Shown here: positions 52,059 through 61,935 of the stretch, in pieces
Layout: every line of letters starts with the position of its first letter
How positions within the stretch are numbered: the first letter of the stretch is position 1
Origin: an uncultured Emticicia sp.
Lineage (GTDB): Bacteria > Bacteroidota > Bacteroidia > Cytophagales > Spirosomataceae
Direction of reading: 5' to 3'
Assembly: GCF_937903345.1 (NCBI RefSeq)
Contig: NZ_CALCZQ010000061.1
Span: 1 to 64,000 of the forward strand
DNA length: 64,000 bases
Made by a program: the position numbers and the translations under genes
Notes under the pieces: generated by a model
What the model was told of the DNA's origin: nothing
What the model saw: the letters and a program-made list of their open reading frames with translations, nothing else
Database searches by the model: none

Positions 52059-52751
52059 ATGACATTAAACGCCATTGCCATCGACGACGAACCGAGAGCT
52101 TTAGAAGTAATAGAAATTCACGCACAGAAAGTACCATTTCTTGAACTAAAAGCGACTTTCACGGATGCTTTCGAGGCGATTCCATTTTTGCAGCAAAACA
52201 AAGTTAATTTAATTTTTCTGGATATAAAAATGCCAGACATTTCGGGTATTGAGTTTGTGCAAATACTACAAAAAAAGCCGATGATTATCTTTACAACGGC
52301 CTATTCTGAATATGCAGTAAAAGGATTTGAACTCGATGCCGTTGATTATTTGATGAAACCTTTTTCACTCGCCAGATTTACAAAAGCTTGCAATAAAGCA
52401 CTCGAAATAAAGCTTTCAAGAAGTGAAAAAACGCATAATTTTATCTTTCTAAAAACAGGCTACGAAGAAGAAAAAGTATTACTCGATGATATTCTTTATA
52501 TTGAAGCCGAAGGCAATTATATGGCTTATGTTTTGAAAAATAAAAAATTATTATGCCGACAAAATATTGGGGAATGTATTAGCCAATTACCTACTAATCA
52601 ATTCATTAGAATCCATCGCTCGTATATTGTGGCATTGAATAAGATTCAAAAAATTACCCGCCATTCGGTTTGGGTGGCGGGTAGTGAAATAACAGTTGGA
52701 GCTTCTTATGAAGATAAACTCGGTGAGATTCGAGAGCGATTGAAGCTTTAA
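52059..52751 (+). CDS. LytTR-family response regulator
   Basis: The 230-residue protein has a receiver domain (1-120) with the acidic pocket AIDDE, the phospho-acceptor aspartate D55 in LIFLDIKMPDISG, the switch threonine in MIIFTTAYSEYAV and the lysine in YLMKPFS. The LytTR DNA-binding domain (about 135-230) has ILYIEAEGNYMAYVL and FIRIHRSYIVALNKI. LytTR proteins bind paired direct repeats upstream of target genes. It forms a pair with the LytS-type kinase. Confidence 0.95.
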   Translation: MTLNAIAIDDEPRALEVIEIHAQKVPFLELKATFTDAFEAIPFLQQNKVNLIFLDIKMPDISGIEFVQILQKKPMIIFTTAYSEYAVKGFELDAVDYLMKPFSLARFTKACNKALEIKLSRSEKTHNFIFLKTGYEEEKVLLDDILYIEAEGNYMAYVLKNKKLLCRQNIGECISQLPTNQFIRIHRSYIVALNKIQKITRHSVWVAGSEITVGASYEDKLGEIRERLKL

Positions 52752-52784
52752 ATCTTACATTGCACTAATCGATTAATAGTTCGC

Positions 52785-53972
52785 TTATTTCCCTTTTTTC
52801 TTCAAATTATTTTCTAACAAAAACACGCCATTTTTACTGACAATAACGATGTCGAACTTGCCATCTTTGTTCATATCAGCAACCGTTAAGTTCAGCCCTG
52901 AACCTGAATCGCTATCAATGATATGTTCAGTCCAATAAGGCTGCTTTTTAGAATCAAACTCAAAATACATCAAAATTGGAGCATCGGCATCGCCATTATC
53001 TCGACCATTATGAGCCAAATAACGTTTGCCAGTTATGTATTCTTTTTTCCCGTCACCATTCAAATCAGCCATTATTGATGCGTGCGTTTGGGAGGTGGTT
53101 GTGCTTATTGTGTGAGTTTTAAAATCTATTTTTCCATTTTCGTTGATTTGCTCATAATACCAAACTCCCAATGCGTGTGCTGATGCCGCCACTACATCAT
53201 TTTTACCATCGCCATTTACGTCAAAAACTTGCATATGAGAGCATGCATCACCCAAATTTGCAGGATGAAACTCCCAATTCCCACCGTTGAGGTCTTTTGT
53301 ACCTTGATACCAGCCTTCTCGAATAACCACATCTTTTATTCCATCGTGATTAATATCACCATAGCCAATTCCGTGTGAAAACATTTCTGTTCCTGCTACT
53401 TTTTCTTTTGTCAAATTAAATCTTTTCCACACTGTTTCTCCTTTTTTACTTGGCGATTTTAGCCAAACAATTTGTTTTTTGGCTTTATCTCCACACAAAA
53501 TATCCAACCTTCCATCGCCATCAATATCAACAAAGTTGGGTGATTCGTTGGCTATACCTACCGAATCAGCAATAATATGTTTTTTCCATTCACTTACTTG
53601 GTTTTTTTGGGGATTTTCAAACCAAAAAGCCGGTTTTCCTGGATAATCAATAATCACAACGTCGTCCCAGCCATCAAGATTGACATCCATTCCAAAGTTA
53701 AGAAATGAATTACTGTATTCTTCACGAGGCTTAAAAACTCTTGAAGGAGCCATTTGGTGACGAGTCCAGTGTGGGGCTTCAAACCAATAATAACCTGCCA
53801 CAATATCAAGTTTTCCATCTTTGTTCAAATCAGCCACTGCTCCACCCTCTGATAAAAAATCTCTTGAAAGTATTGTTTTTTTGAAATCTTGAGCAAACGT
53901 AGATAGAGATATTAAACCAATTATGCAACCGCAAAGACCAAATTGTAGGTATGTTTTAAAATAATTTTTCAT
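52785..53972 (-). CDS. secreted FG-GAP/VCBS repeat protein
   Basis: From the ATG at 53972 (MKNYFKTYLQFGLCGCIIGL) the protein has 395 residues, with a signal peptide ending near STFAQ. At least six FG-GAP/VCBS repeats follow, each with a calcium-loop pattern such as DLNKDGKLDIVAGYY, DVNLDGWDDVVIID and DMNKDGKFDIVIV. It probably folds as a beta-propeller. It lies downstream of the cupredoxin-propeller gene with a 25-base gap and is probably expressed with it. A longer frame to 54023 is open but overlaps that gene. Confidence 0.88.
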   Translation of the reverse strand: MKNYFKTYLQFGLCGCIIGLISLSTFAQDFKKTILSRDFLSEGGAVADLNKDGKLDIVAGYYWFEAPHWTRHQMAPSRVFKPREEYSNSFLNFGMDVNLDGWDDVVIIDYPGKPAFWFENPQKNQVSEWKKHIIADSVGIANESPNFVDIDGDGRLDILCGDKAKKQIVWLKSPSKKGETVWKRFNLTKEKVAGTEMFSHGIGYGDINHDGIKDVVIREGWYQGTKDLNGGNWEFHPANLGDACSHMQVFDVNGDGKNDVVAASAHALGVWYYEQINENGKIDFKTHTISTTTSQTHASIMADLNGDGKKEYITGKRYLAHNGRDNGDADAPILMYFEFDSKKQPYWTEHIIDSDSGSGLNLTVADMNKDGKFDIVIVSKNGVFLLENNLKKKGK

Positions 53973-53997
53973 TTTATTTGTAAGTCTAAAATAAGAA

Positions 53998-56760
53998 TTA
54001 ATGTTTATAAATATGACTTCCACTATCGTTAGTTGAGTTATTGCCGGTTCTTTTTTTCATGTACTCCAAAAACTTAGGAATCGGACTTTTTTCTGCCATT
54101 TGAATCGCTCTTTTGGCATCGACATCAGCTAAAGGCTCCGCAGCATACCAAATCATCAAGGGTAAATTATGATCAGAAATGTCTTCAGTTTTCTGAGCGA
54201 GAGCTTCTACTACATCCCAACGCTCATTTGGCTCAATCCTTTGCATGGCTGATGCCAAATATAGCCGCACCAAAGCTGATTTATCGTTTTTAGCCATTAC
54301 ACCAAACTGTTTTAAAACATCAGAAGAAATGGATTTATTTTCGGCCAAAAACTGAATCGCCCAGCTTCTTATATACTCACTTTGGTTTGAAAGTAAATCA
54401 ATTAATTCTTTCTCCGAAAAACCATTAGTTACATAAAGTGTCCACAATGCCCTCAGTTTACGGCTAATATCTGGATTTGTATTCAGAATGACTTTTAGTG
54501 CATCATGCACTTGCTTATTTCCACCTCTTTCTTGCAAAATTGTCCTTGCCTGACGCACATACCATTCATTCGGATTTAACTGATAATTAACCAATTCTAA
54601 GTCAGTTGCTTTGCGTAAATCGGCTTGTACCCATTTATCGGTTTCATAGCTAATCTTAAAAATTCGGCCCATAGTTTTATCGTGCACATCTGGATTTGAA
54701 CTATGGCATTGGTTTTTATCATACCAGTCAATTGCAAAAACTGACCCACTTGGGTCATATTTGAAATTGAGCCACTGCGACCAGCTATCATTCATGGGCA
54801 TAAAATCTTTTTTGTGCTTACCTACATAGCCTGAGCCTTCACGGGTCAGTTCATCAATATTTAATCTCGCACCATTAATATTATTCATAAAAATATTATT
54901 GTGGTATTCTTTTGGCCAATTATTTCCACCCAAATATATCATTGCTCCTGCGTGGGCGTGTCCACCACCAGCAGCTGCAGAGCGAAAATTTCCCGCATGT
55001 GGCCCACGGTTACCTAAATAATGTGCATGGTCGGCAATGGTTTTAATGTCATCATATATATATGGATTAAAATGCTTACCCCCCTGACGTACAAAACGAC
55101 CACCTTGAATCATGTGGTATAAATGAGGAATAACACAGGCCGTAATAAAAGCGTGGCCATAGTCATTAAAATCCAAGCCCCACGGATTACTTGTTCCTTC
55201 GGCAAATAACTCGAAAATGTGCTTTGTAGGGTGGTATCGCCAAATACCCGCATTGAGTTTAATGCGTTGGTCGTCGGGTGTTCCAGGTTTACCAACTTTT
55301 GAATGTGTAAATACACCATGCGTGCCATAAAGCCAACCATCTGGACCCCAGCGTAGGCTATTGAGAGTTTCGTGCGTATCTTGTGTTCCCCACCCATCTA
55401 ATAGTTTTTGAGGCTCACCAGTTGGCTTATCAGTATTAAAATCAGTCGGAATATACAATAAATAAGGAGCAGCACCAACCCAAACACCACCCATACCGAC
55501 TTCTATACCACTAACAAGGCTTAGTCCTTCAATAAAAACTTTACGGCTATCGAGTGTTCCATCCCCGTTTGTGTCCTCAAAAATCAAGATTCTATCACGT
55601 CCTTGTCCTTCGGGAGCAGGTACTGGATAAGTATGTCCCTCAACTACCCAAAGTCTTCCACGCCAATCAATAGTAAAAGCGATTGGACGTATAATATCTG
55701 GTTCGGCTGCTGCCAGTGTAATCTTGAAACCTTTGGGTGGTGTCATGGCTTTTGCGGCCTCAATTCCTGAAAGCCCAGCATTTATTACAGGGTCGAGTGG
55801 TGGTAAAACTATAATATCTTTTTGAAACAATTCGTTTTGGAAATCTGGTCGTGAGGGATAAAACAAGAAATTATCAAAATTGATATGGGCCAATTTATCG
55901 TTCGGGATGTATGGTATCTGCGAAATACCACTTTCTTTATCTATGATTCTGATAAAGATAATTTTATTGAGGTATTTTCTTAAATCAACCACTACTGGCT
56001 GAAGATTGGCTCTCCCTTGCCCAGTTGACTGAAAAATAACCTTTTTTGTATTGGCTAAAACAATTTCTACACGAGTATCTTGCAAAGCCCCACCCGATAC
56101 CATAAACGATGCATAAGGCTGAGTTACAGCGAAAGGCACAGACGTCAAAGTGCCTGTAAGTTTATAATTCACAGTTCCACCAGAACTAAGGAAGTTTTTG
56201 CCTTCAAAGCCAATCGTCATATCTTTATCATGAATAGGAGAAGGGTCGGCACTAATAACTGGACTTGTAAAAGCATCTCCGGTAGCAATCCAATCATGTA
56301 TATCTCCAGTTTCAAAGTTAAGATTGAGGGGTCTGCCGTTTTTCAAAGGCAATTTACCGACTACAATTTTTTCAATTATTTCTCCCTCTACAACTTCCAA
56401 TTTCCCAACCATACCTGCGGCACGATGTCCAGGAACAGTACAATAGTATGTATCGTTTTTATTGGCCACAAAAGTGAGACTCGACTTTGAACCTTTTTCA
56501 GAAATTGCACCACTTTTAATGCCTAATTTCTCTAAGGCAATATCGTGGGTCATCACTTCTCCGTTGACAATATTGATTCTTACTCTAGTTCCTTTTTTTA
56601 CTTTTAACGTAGGATTTCTTGTGCCATTCTTAAAGAAATAGCCCAACATAGTGGCCTCGAGCGTAAATTCTTTGTCGATTTTTATTGTGTCTTGGGCATA
56701 GACAGAAGGGAGAATAGTCACCCCCAAAAGCAGTAGCAAGATTAAACGTGATTTATACAT
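53998..56760 (-). CDS. secreted cupredoxin / PVC-type beta-propeller / HEAT protein
   Basis: The 920-residue protein starts with a signal peptide (LLLLLGVTILPSVYAQ). Residues 30-127 are an azurin-like cupredoxin with type 1 copper ligands H72, C107, H112 and M117 (YYCTVPGHRAAGM). A carbohydrate-binding-like region (about 145-300) precedes the PVC-type propeller (about 330-720) with PIAFTIDWRGRLWVVEGHTYP. HEAT-like repeats end the protein. Family members normally add a C-terminal heme CxxCH domain; none is seen here. Its neighbours, the FG-GAP and DUF1080 proteins, suggest a sugar- or glycan-degrading operon. An oxidoreductase role is inferred. Confidence 0.88.
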   Translation of the reverse strand: MYKSRLILLLLLGVTILPSVYAQDTIKIDKEFTLEATMLGYFFKNGTRNPTLKVKKGTRVRINIVNGEVMTHDIALEKLGIKSGAISEKGSKSSLTFVANKNDTYYCTVPGHRAAGMVGKLEVVEGEIIEKIVVGKLPLKNGRPLNLNFETGDIHDWIATGDAFTSPVISADPSPIHDKDMTIGFEGKNFLSSGGTVNYKLTGTLTSVPFAVTQPYASFMVSGGALQDTRVEIVLANTKKVIFQSTGQGRANLQPVVVDLRKYLNKIIFIRIIDKESGISQIPYIPNDKLAHINFDNFLFYPSRPDFQNELFQKDIIVLPPLDPVINAGLSGIEAAKAMTPPKGFKITLAAAEPDIIRPIAFTIDWRGRLWVVEGHTYPVPAPEGQGRDRILIFEDTNGDGTLDSRKVFIEGLSLVSGIEVGMGGVWVGAAPYLLYIPTDFNTDKPTGEPQKLLDGWGTQDTHETLNSLRWGPDGWLYGTHGVFTHSKVGKPGTPDDQRIKLNAGIWRYHPTKHIFELFAEGTSNPWGLDFNDYGHAFITACVIPHLYHMIQGGRFVRQGGKHFNPYIYDDIKTIADHAHYLGNRGPHAGNFRSAAAGGGHAHAGAMIYLGGNNWPKEYHNNIFMNNINGARLNIDELTREGSGYVGKHKKDFMPMNDSWSQWLNFKYDPSGSVFAIDWYDKNQCHSSNPDVHDKTMGRIFKISYETDKWVQADLRKATDLELVNYQLNPNEWYVRQARTILQERGGNKQVHDALKVILNTNPDISRKLRALWTLYVTNGFSEKELIDLLSNQSEYIRSWAIQFLAENKSISSDVLKQFGVMAKNDKSALVRLYLASAMQRIEPNERWDVVEALAQKTEDISDHNLPLMIWYAAEPLADVDAKRAIQMAEKSPIPKFLEYMKKRTGNNSTNDSGSHIYKH

Positions 56761-56827
56761 AGGTATGGTTTTAGGGTTAAGTATAGAATTATCATGGCTA
56801 TCTATGGCTTAGCTCAGGTAACCGTGA

Positions 56828-57460
56828 TTAAGGTAATTCTTGAATATAAATATTTTTGAAGGCAACTTGGGCGGTTCCACCACCATGAATTTGTAGACCG
56901 ATGAACCCAGATTGCGGAATTGTTAAGTCAGATTCGGTATAATCAGTTGTTTGTTTTCCGTTGATGAATATACGAATTCGACGGTTTTCGGCTCGAATTT
57001 CATAGTCGTTCCAATCGTTTAATTTTATATATTTCTTTGTAATTTTTGCATCTTGCCCAGCAATCGTTTTGTTTCTTCGAGATTCATCGTAGAGTGTTCC
57101 CCAATAATTTTCTCCAAAATCTGCCTGATAGCCAGTCATTTCGTGAGCGGGGTCTTTTAAACGTTTACTACGAAATTGAACGCCAGAATTGATAAATCCT
57201 TTATTTCCCGTAAGTTTTATTTTGAGTTTTAGTATAAAATTAGCGTAACTGCGAGTAGTACATATAAAATCATTGCGTGGCACATCTTTATCTAAAAAGC
57301 CACCGATTAAAGCAGCGTTTTCGATACGCCAAATATTAAGGGTGTCTCCCTCCCAGCCTTTAAAAGACTTGCCATCAAAAAGTCTAACACTTTTCTGTGT
57401 AAAATTGAATGCTGAAATTACACCAGCAAGAATTATGAAAGCATACGAAAATATTTTCAT
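56828..57460 (-). CDS. secreted DUF1080 (3-keto-disaccharide hydrolase-like) protein
   Basis: The 210-residue protein has a signal peptide (residues 1-20, SYAFIILAGVISAFNF) and a DUF1080 lectin-like beta-sandwich. Family landmarks are VRLFDGKSFKGWEGD at the start, FINSGVQFRSKRL, YQADFGENYWGTLYDESRR and SGFIGLQIHGGG near the end. Some relatives hydrolyse 3-keto-disaccharides. It is encoded 67 bases upstream of the cupredoxin-propeller gene on the same strand, so all three secreted proteins are probably one operon. Confidence 0.9.
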   Translation of the reverse strand: MKIFSYAFIILAGVISAFNFTQKSVRLFDGKSFKGWEGDTLNIWRIENAALIGGFLDKDVPRNDFICTTRSYANFILKLKIKLTGNKGFINSGVQFRSKRLKDPAHEMTGYQADFGENYWGTLYDESRRNKTIAGQDAKITKKYIKLNDWNDYEIRAENRRIRIFINGKQTTDYTESDLTIPQSGFIGLQIHGGGTAQVAFKNIYIQELP

Positions 57461-57740
57461 GCAGTTTTAGAGGAATAAGGTTAAATTATTACACTAAAAT
57501 AATTGAAAAAATTTGCTAAATCGCTTACTATCAGTTTTTATTTGAAAATAAAACATTGAAATAACCTTTCAACTCTTTCCTTTAAAACTCTATTAATTAA
57601 TTCAAAACCTTCTTTGGTATTAGTATTAAGCATTTTTTTGAAGAGTGGAATAAGAATTCCCACGGCTCGAAGTTTAAAGAGTCATACCAAGCATTGAAGC
57701 TAAAAATGCAGTGGCACTTGATTGAAAAGGGAAACAAAAA
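57461..57740. other. gap without recognised genes
   Basis: Nothing convincing is coded here on either strand. A stretch near 57600-57730 is slightly protein-like on the plus strand (SKHFFEEWNKNSH-type reading) but has no start and cannot be assigned. Confidence 0.35.
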
Positions 57741-57763
57741 ACGCCAATCGTTATGATTGGCGT
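57736..57763 (-). terminator. terminator of the paired lipoprotein genes
   Basis: ACGCCAATC (57741-57749) and GATTGGCGT (57755-57763) form a perfect 9-bp stem with a five-base loop, followed on the minus strand by TTTTTGTTT. It is 20 bases past the last lipoprotein stop. Confidence 0.88.
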
Positions 57764-57783
57764 CTTAATCTATAAAAAAAATC

Positions 57784-58185
57784 TTAACGAATACCCGTAT
57801 CTATCAAAATCTCAAGTTGAGTGGTTTTACTTTTTTCGATAATGAAGGGTCTCGGAAACCCTTGTTTATTAAAAAAGCTCTTTGGGCTAAAATCAATTTC
57901 AAATTCACCAATCGACATATTAGTGCTTTTTAGTACACCATGAGTGCCATTATAGCTCAAAGTTTTCTCTAAAACTACTTTTCCAGTTTTTGCTTCTTTT
58001 ATCGTGAAGGTATAGGCTTCATAAACTTTTCTAATATCATCCGCATTTCTATTACATGGTTCAACCGAGCAAAGTGGCCCGATAGTAACATTTAAATCTA
58101 GCGAACCAATGTCTGGAGTAATAGTCTGGGATGAACAAGAAATTAGTGTTAAGAACATTGTCGATAAAATCATGTAGTATTTCAT
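57784..58185 (-). CDS. small lipoprotein, GPLC/IDTGIR family (copy 1)
   Basis: From the ATG at 58185 (MKYYMILSTMFLTLISCSSQ) the product has 133 residues with a lipobox ending in Cys 17. After the anchor it has a beta-rich domain opening VTIGPLCSVEPCNRN and ending LEILIDTGIR. It is a paralogue of the upstream gene, sharing the GPLC motif and the last six residues. The upper open frame to 58236 overlaps that gene and lacks a signal at its N-terminus. The function is unknown; the fold is possibly carboxypeptidase-regulatory-like. Confidence 0.78.
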   Translation of the reverse strand: MKYYMILSTMFLTLISCSSQTITPDIGSLDLNVTIGPLCSVEPCNRNADDIRKVYEAYTFTIKEAKTGKVVLEKTLSYNGTHGVLKSTNMSIGEFEIDFSPKSFFNKQGFPRPFIIEKSKTTQLEILIDTGIR

Positions 58186-58232
58186 ATTATTTTTCAATGT
58201 AAATAATTTTCTCTCACACAAAATTTTTTTAA

Positions 58233-58661
58233 TCAACGAATACCTGTATCAATAGTAAAAATGACACTTTGATTAGCATTTTTGGAAATACTTATTGTTT
58301 TTTGTAATTGCTCTTTTTGAGATACAGAAAGTAATCCTGTAACTTGAGAATCCACAACCAAACGATAGGCACCTTCAGTCACTTGAAATGAAAAACTTCC
58401 GGTTCTGTCAAGTTTTTTTTGTGTCACGATTATATCTTTATTTGTTTTCAATATGACCGAATATTTGCCATAAATTTCATCCATAGCTTGATTAGATAGA
58501 CCGCACGGATTTCCATCTTTAGAAAGTCCAGACTCTCCGACAGGTATATTCCCACAAAGAGGACCTATACTCACCTTTCCTTCGATTACGGAAGAAGGTA
58601 CAAGATCAACCATACTACATCCCGTTAAGAGAATTAAAATTATAAAAACTATATTTTTCAT
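58233..58661 (-). CDS. small lipoprotein, GPLC/IDTGIR family (copy 2)
   Basis: The 142-residue protein has a lipoprotein signal (MKNIVFIILILLTGCSMVDL, anchor Cys 15) and the same plan as its neighbour: VSIGPLCGNIPVGES followed by NPCG, beta strands with RTGSFSFQVTEGAYRLVVD, and a C-terminal VIFTIDTGIR. Proteins with GPLC...PC openings are small extracytoplasmic beta domains of unknown role. The genes are in tandem, so a duplication is clear. It is downstream of, and co-directional with, the BNR-propeller gene. Confidence 0.8.
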   Translation of the reverse strand: MKNIVFIILILLTGCSMVDLVPSSVIEGKVSIGPLCGNIPVGESGLSKDGNPCGLSNQAMDEIYGKYSVILKTNKDIIVTQKKLDRTGSFSFQVTEGAYRLVVDSQVTGLLSVSQKEQLQKTISISKNANQSVIFTIDTGIR

Positions 58662-58749
58662 CGCAACTATATTTAAATTTCAATTAAAGCCAATTGTATC
58701 TTTACAACTATGATTCAATAATTTTGCCAAAGGTTGGAATATCTTTAAA

Positions 58750-61320
58750 TTAATTATTGCAACCTGAAATATAAGCATGAAATACAGCTCCAGCTTCTAC
58801 TTTAAATCCACCAGTTCCATCGGTTGGATTTAGCGGTTTTAATTCTATTGATTTTGATGCCTTATAGGTCACATTTGCTGTACCAGAAATTTGGTTGGTT
58901 GCTGAGATAGTTTCTGTTTTATTATAGGTTGTAGTTCCGGACGTTTTATTATCATAAGGAGCGACAAGCATCATTACGGTTTGACATGGAATTGTTGTAT
59001 TTAGTTGAGTTGTGAATAATCCGCGTCCGTGTGTAGCAACTAAAACTGTATTATCAGAAGTTCTAAACTTAAGCATATCGCATCTAACATGAGCGAGATT
59101 TGCATTTGTAGGTGCCCATTCTGGATTATTAGCTGTAATATTACTGGTTGTCCATACGCCCAATTCAGTGGCAATTAATACTTGCTGACGATTAAGAGGA
59201 TTAAATAAAGCATATCGCACAGGAATATTTGGCAAACCGTAGGTAGATTCATCTTTACTGGTCCAGGTACTACCACCGTTATTTGTATAATAAACCGATT
59301 TTACATTATAGTTTGACTTCGTAATCAATAGTTCATTTTCATTAGCACCTATTTCTATACATGAAATATTTCCAAATTCATCAGCAATTTGAGTTGGATT
59401 TAAAACGGTAGTAAGAGTAGGTATGTTTCCATCAACACCTGTAATACCTGTCAATTTATAGACAAAACCCGATGAAGTACCAATAAATACAGTATTTGCG
59501 GCCAGACCAGCTTTAATAAAACTAACCGGTACATTACCTGTCATGCTAAAGTAATTATAACTATGGTCACTTATATTTGAAATTACGTACCGTGCAATGT
59601 CAGTAGTGCCAGGAGGTGAATAATAACCTTCATAACTATACAATGTATTATTTGATGAATCATAATCAGAAGGGTTCACAAATTGTCCATCATATTTGGG
59701 TATTAAATTTTTGATAATCGACCCGTTTTCATTTAACAAATAATAGTTATTATATTGGGTCGTAACAAATTGATAACCAGGATTGTCTTGGTCTATAAAA
59801 GAAACCATTCCATCACCTCCTAAAACTTCTACCGAACTACCTACTGTATTATATGTTCCTAAAATCTTAACTGAATTATTATCCTGCAAACCACCAATCA
59901 AATAACCATCATATGCAATGTTTTTCATGGAAGCAGCATAAAATTGTGTTACATTCAAATCTTTATTTCTCGCTCCATAAGTTGGAGTTGTTATACTACT
60001 ATTACCCCAGTCTGCTGAATAATAAATCCCACCATCATTTCCCATAACAACCTCATTAGGGCTATTAGGTCTGAATACAAAAGCATGATGGTCAGGGTGG
60101 ACAGGATTTGAATATCCATAATCGTTGATCCAAGAAGTGCCACCATCAATTGTACGGGCATGACTCGCACCACCAGCAAAAACTATATTTGGATTTGTCG
60201 TATGAACCGCCAGAATCATATCATACCAACCTTGAGTAGCAATGAAACTTGGGCTTCCGCCAAAAGGCACGGTTAGGTCTGCCCAGGTAACACCTGCATC
60301 AATTGATTTTCTGAAATAGGCTACAGGGCGATCTGTTGTTTCGGCATGAGCCACCGCATAAATCACCTGAGATGTACCACTCGTAGAGGGAGCTAAAGCA
60401 ATTTCGGTTCGAGCTCCAGGTGAAGCTAAATATGGCGTTGGCGGAGTAATAGTAGCCCACGAACTACCATCGTTATTGATATTATTAGTTTTATAAATTT
60501 GAGAAACAATTCTTGAAAAATAACCAAATGCAGCATATACAACATTATCTGTACCAATTTCTAAATCAGAGACAAAAGATGTATTTGAGGCACCAGAAGG
60601 CAATCCTGCTGCTAAAGCCCAAGAGGCCCCCCCATTCGTAGAAATCCAGACACCAGCTTTTGTTCCAGCAAAAACTCTGCCTGATGATGAAACAACTATT
60701 TTCTGAACTGTTTGAAAAGCGTAACTCTGTCCGCTCGAAACTGTATAACTAGGAATCGTTGTCGCTAAACGGTTCCAAGTTAAGCCACCATCAATAGTTT
60801 TCCAAATTCCACCGCCTTGCACAGCATCAGCATTTCCATAGCCTTCTCCAGTGCCAACATATATAATATTAGTATTACTTGGATCATATGCAATACATGA
60901 AACAGCCATATTATCCCAAAAATCAAAAACCTTTTGCCATGAGGAAGCTACACTCGTAATGTCATTATTATACCATAATCCTCCGGCAACACCCCCTGCC
61001 CAAACTTTCTTTTTTGTAGCATCCTTTGGGTCAAACATTAATGCCCTTATCCTTCCACCAACATTATTCGGACCTCTTTCTTTCCAGTCAATTCCGGGTA
61101 TTTGGGACATAGTTTTTATCATTCTCCCCATTAAACCTCTCGCTTTTTCTAATTCGTCAAATGGAACGCTTTTGGTCTGAGGGTCAGCAATCTTTAAAAA
61201 TTCAGCATTTAATCGACCTTCTGGGTCGTCTTTAATGCTTATAGTTTTGGCAATTTTGGCTTGCCCAAATGACAATAGAGATAACACCAACAATGTAAAT
61301 AATAAAAATATTTTTTTCAT
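58750..61320 (-). CDS. secreted BNR/sortilin-type beta-propeller protein with C-terminal stack domain
   Basis: The 856-residue protein has a signal peptide (residues 1-19, LFTLLVLSLLSFGQ) and two stacked propellers made of BNR/Asp-box repeats (GGIWKTIDGGLTWNRL, GVWISTNGGASWALA, YYTNNGGSTWTSKD). The fold is that of VPS10/sortilin and xyloglucanase-like proteins. The last 65 residues (TISATNQISGTANVTYKASK) match the 3-coathanger stack domain found at the ends of secreted Bacteroidetes proteins. No catalytic pair was identified, so a hydrolase function is unproven. Confidence 0.88.
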   Translation of the reverse strand: MKKIFLLFTLLVLSLLSFGQAKIAKTISIKDDPEGRLNAEFLKIADPQTKSVPFDELEKARGLMGRMIKTMSQIPGIDWKERGPNNVGGRIRALMFDPKDATKKKVWAGGVAGGLWYNNDITSVASSWQKVFDFWDNMAVSCIAYDPSNTNIIYVGTGEGYGNADAVQGGGIWKTIDGGLTWNRLATTIPSYTVSSGQSYAFQTVQKIVVSSSGRVFAGTKAGVWISTNGGASWALAAGLPSGASNTSFVSDLEIGTDNVVYAAFGYFSRIVSQIYKTNNINNDGSSWATITPPTPYLASPGARTEIALAPSTSGTSQVIYAVAHAETTDRPVAYFRKSIDAGVTWADLTVPFGGSPSFIATQGWYDMILAVHTTNPNIVFAGGASHARTIDGGTSWINDYGYSNPVHPDHHAFVFRPNSPNEVVMGNDGGIYYSADWGNSSITTPTYGARNKDLNVTQFYAASMKNIAYDGYLIGGLQDNNSVKILGTYNTVGSSVEVLGGDGMVSFIDQDNPGYQFVTTQYNNYYLLNENGSIIKNLIPKYDGQFVNPSDYDSSNNTLYSYEGYYSPPGTTDIARYVISNISDHSYNYFSMTGNVPVSFIKAGLAANTVFIGTSSGFVYKLTGITGVDGNIPTLTTVLNPTQIADEFGNISCIEIGANENELLITKSNYNVKSVYYTNNGGSTWTSKDESTYGLPNIPVRYALFNPLNRQQVLIATELGVWTTSNITANNPEWAPTNANLAHVRCDMLKFRTSDNTVLVATHGRGLFTTQLNTTIPCQTVMMLVAPYDNKTSGTTTYNKTETISATNQISGTANVTYKASKSIELKPLNPTDGTGGFKVEAGAVFHAYISGCNN

Positions 61321-61403
61321 ATGATGCGTTTTTGAAGAGAGATTAAAATCGAAACCAAAAATATATAATTAAACCACAACCATTACTGAAATTTTAAAAT
61401 TAA

Positions 61404-61793
61404 TTACTTGATGGTAATTATCTTACGTAAAGCACTTTTCATTCCTTTTTCAATAATTTTATAATTTTCTATTTCTTTTGCGATATAAATAAAAGCGATG
61501 CTATAGTTTCCTATGAGCAGCTTTTTATGAAGACGATACGCTTCTTTCATTCGGCGGCGAATAAGATTACGATCAACAGCGTGCTTAAACTGACGCTTCG
61601 GCACTGAAAATAAAACTTGGGTAAGCTTTAGATTAGCAATGGCTGAATTAGTTTCTGAAGGAATTTGAGGCTGAAAAACCACACGTATCGGGTACGAAAA
61701 CACTCCTCCATTGCCAGAATTCTTTCTGTCAAAAAGGCCATCGATAACCTTAACACTACAAAGACGTTCGTCTTTTTTAAATATTTGCCTCAT
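61404..61793 (-). CDS. rnpA: ribonuclease P protein component
   Basis: The 129-residue basic protein is RnpA, which assists the RNase P RNA in 5' maturation of tRNAs. The RNR-like signature is HAVDRNLIRRRMKEAYRLHK (about residues 75-94), with FSVPKRQFKHAV before it. The start is the ATG at 61793. It follows rpmH in the conserved order, though a hairpin at 61862-61880 lies between them. Confidence 0.96.
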   Translation of the reverse strand: MRQIFKKDERLCSVKVIDGLFDRKNSGNGGVFSYPIRVVFQPQIPSETNSAIANLKLTQVLFSVPKRQFKHAVDRNLIRRRMKEAYRLHKKLLIGNYSIAFIYIAKEIENYKIIEKGMKSALRKIITIK

Positions 61794-61861
61794 GTAATGC
61801 GATCATAAATGTTCGCCAAAAATAAATTATATGAAGTAAAACCTAATTTCCCAATAAAAAA

Positions 61862-61880
61862 AGCCCCCTAATAGGCGGCT
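61862..61880 (-). terminator. hairpin between rpmH and rnpA
   Basis: AGCCCCCT and AGGCGGCT form an 8-bp stem with one mismatch and a three-base loop, followed on the minus strand by a T tract. It may reduce read-through from rpmH into rnpA. Confidence 0.6.
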
Positions 61881-61935
61881 CAAATATCTTTATTATCAAA
61901 TAGTTTTGATAAAATTTCTATTTTAAGAGAAAATG

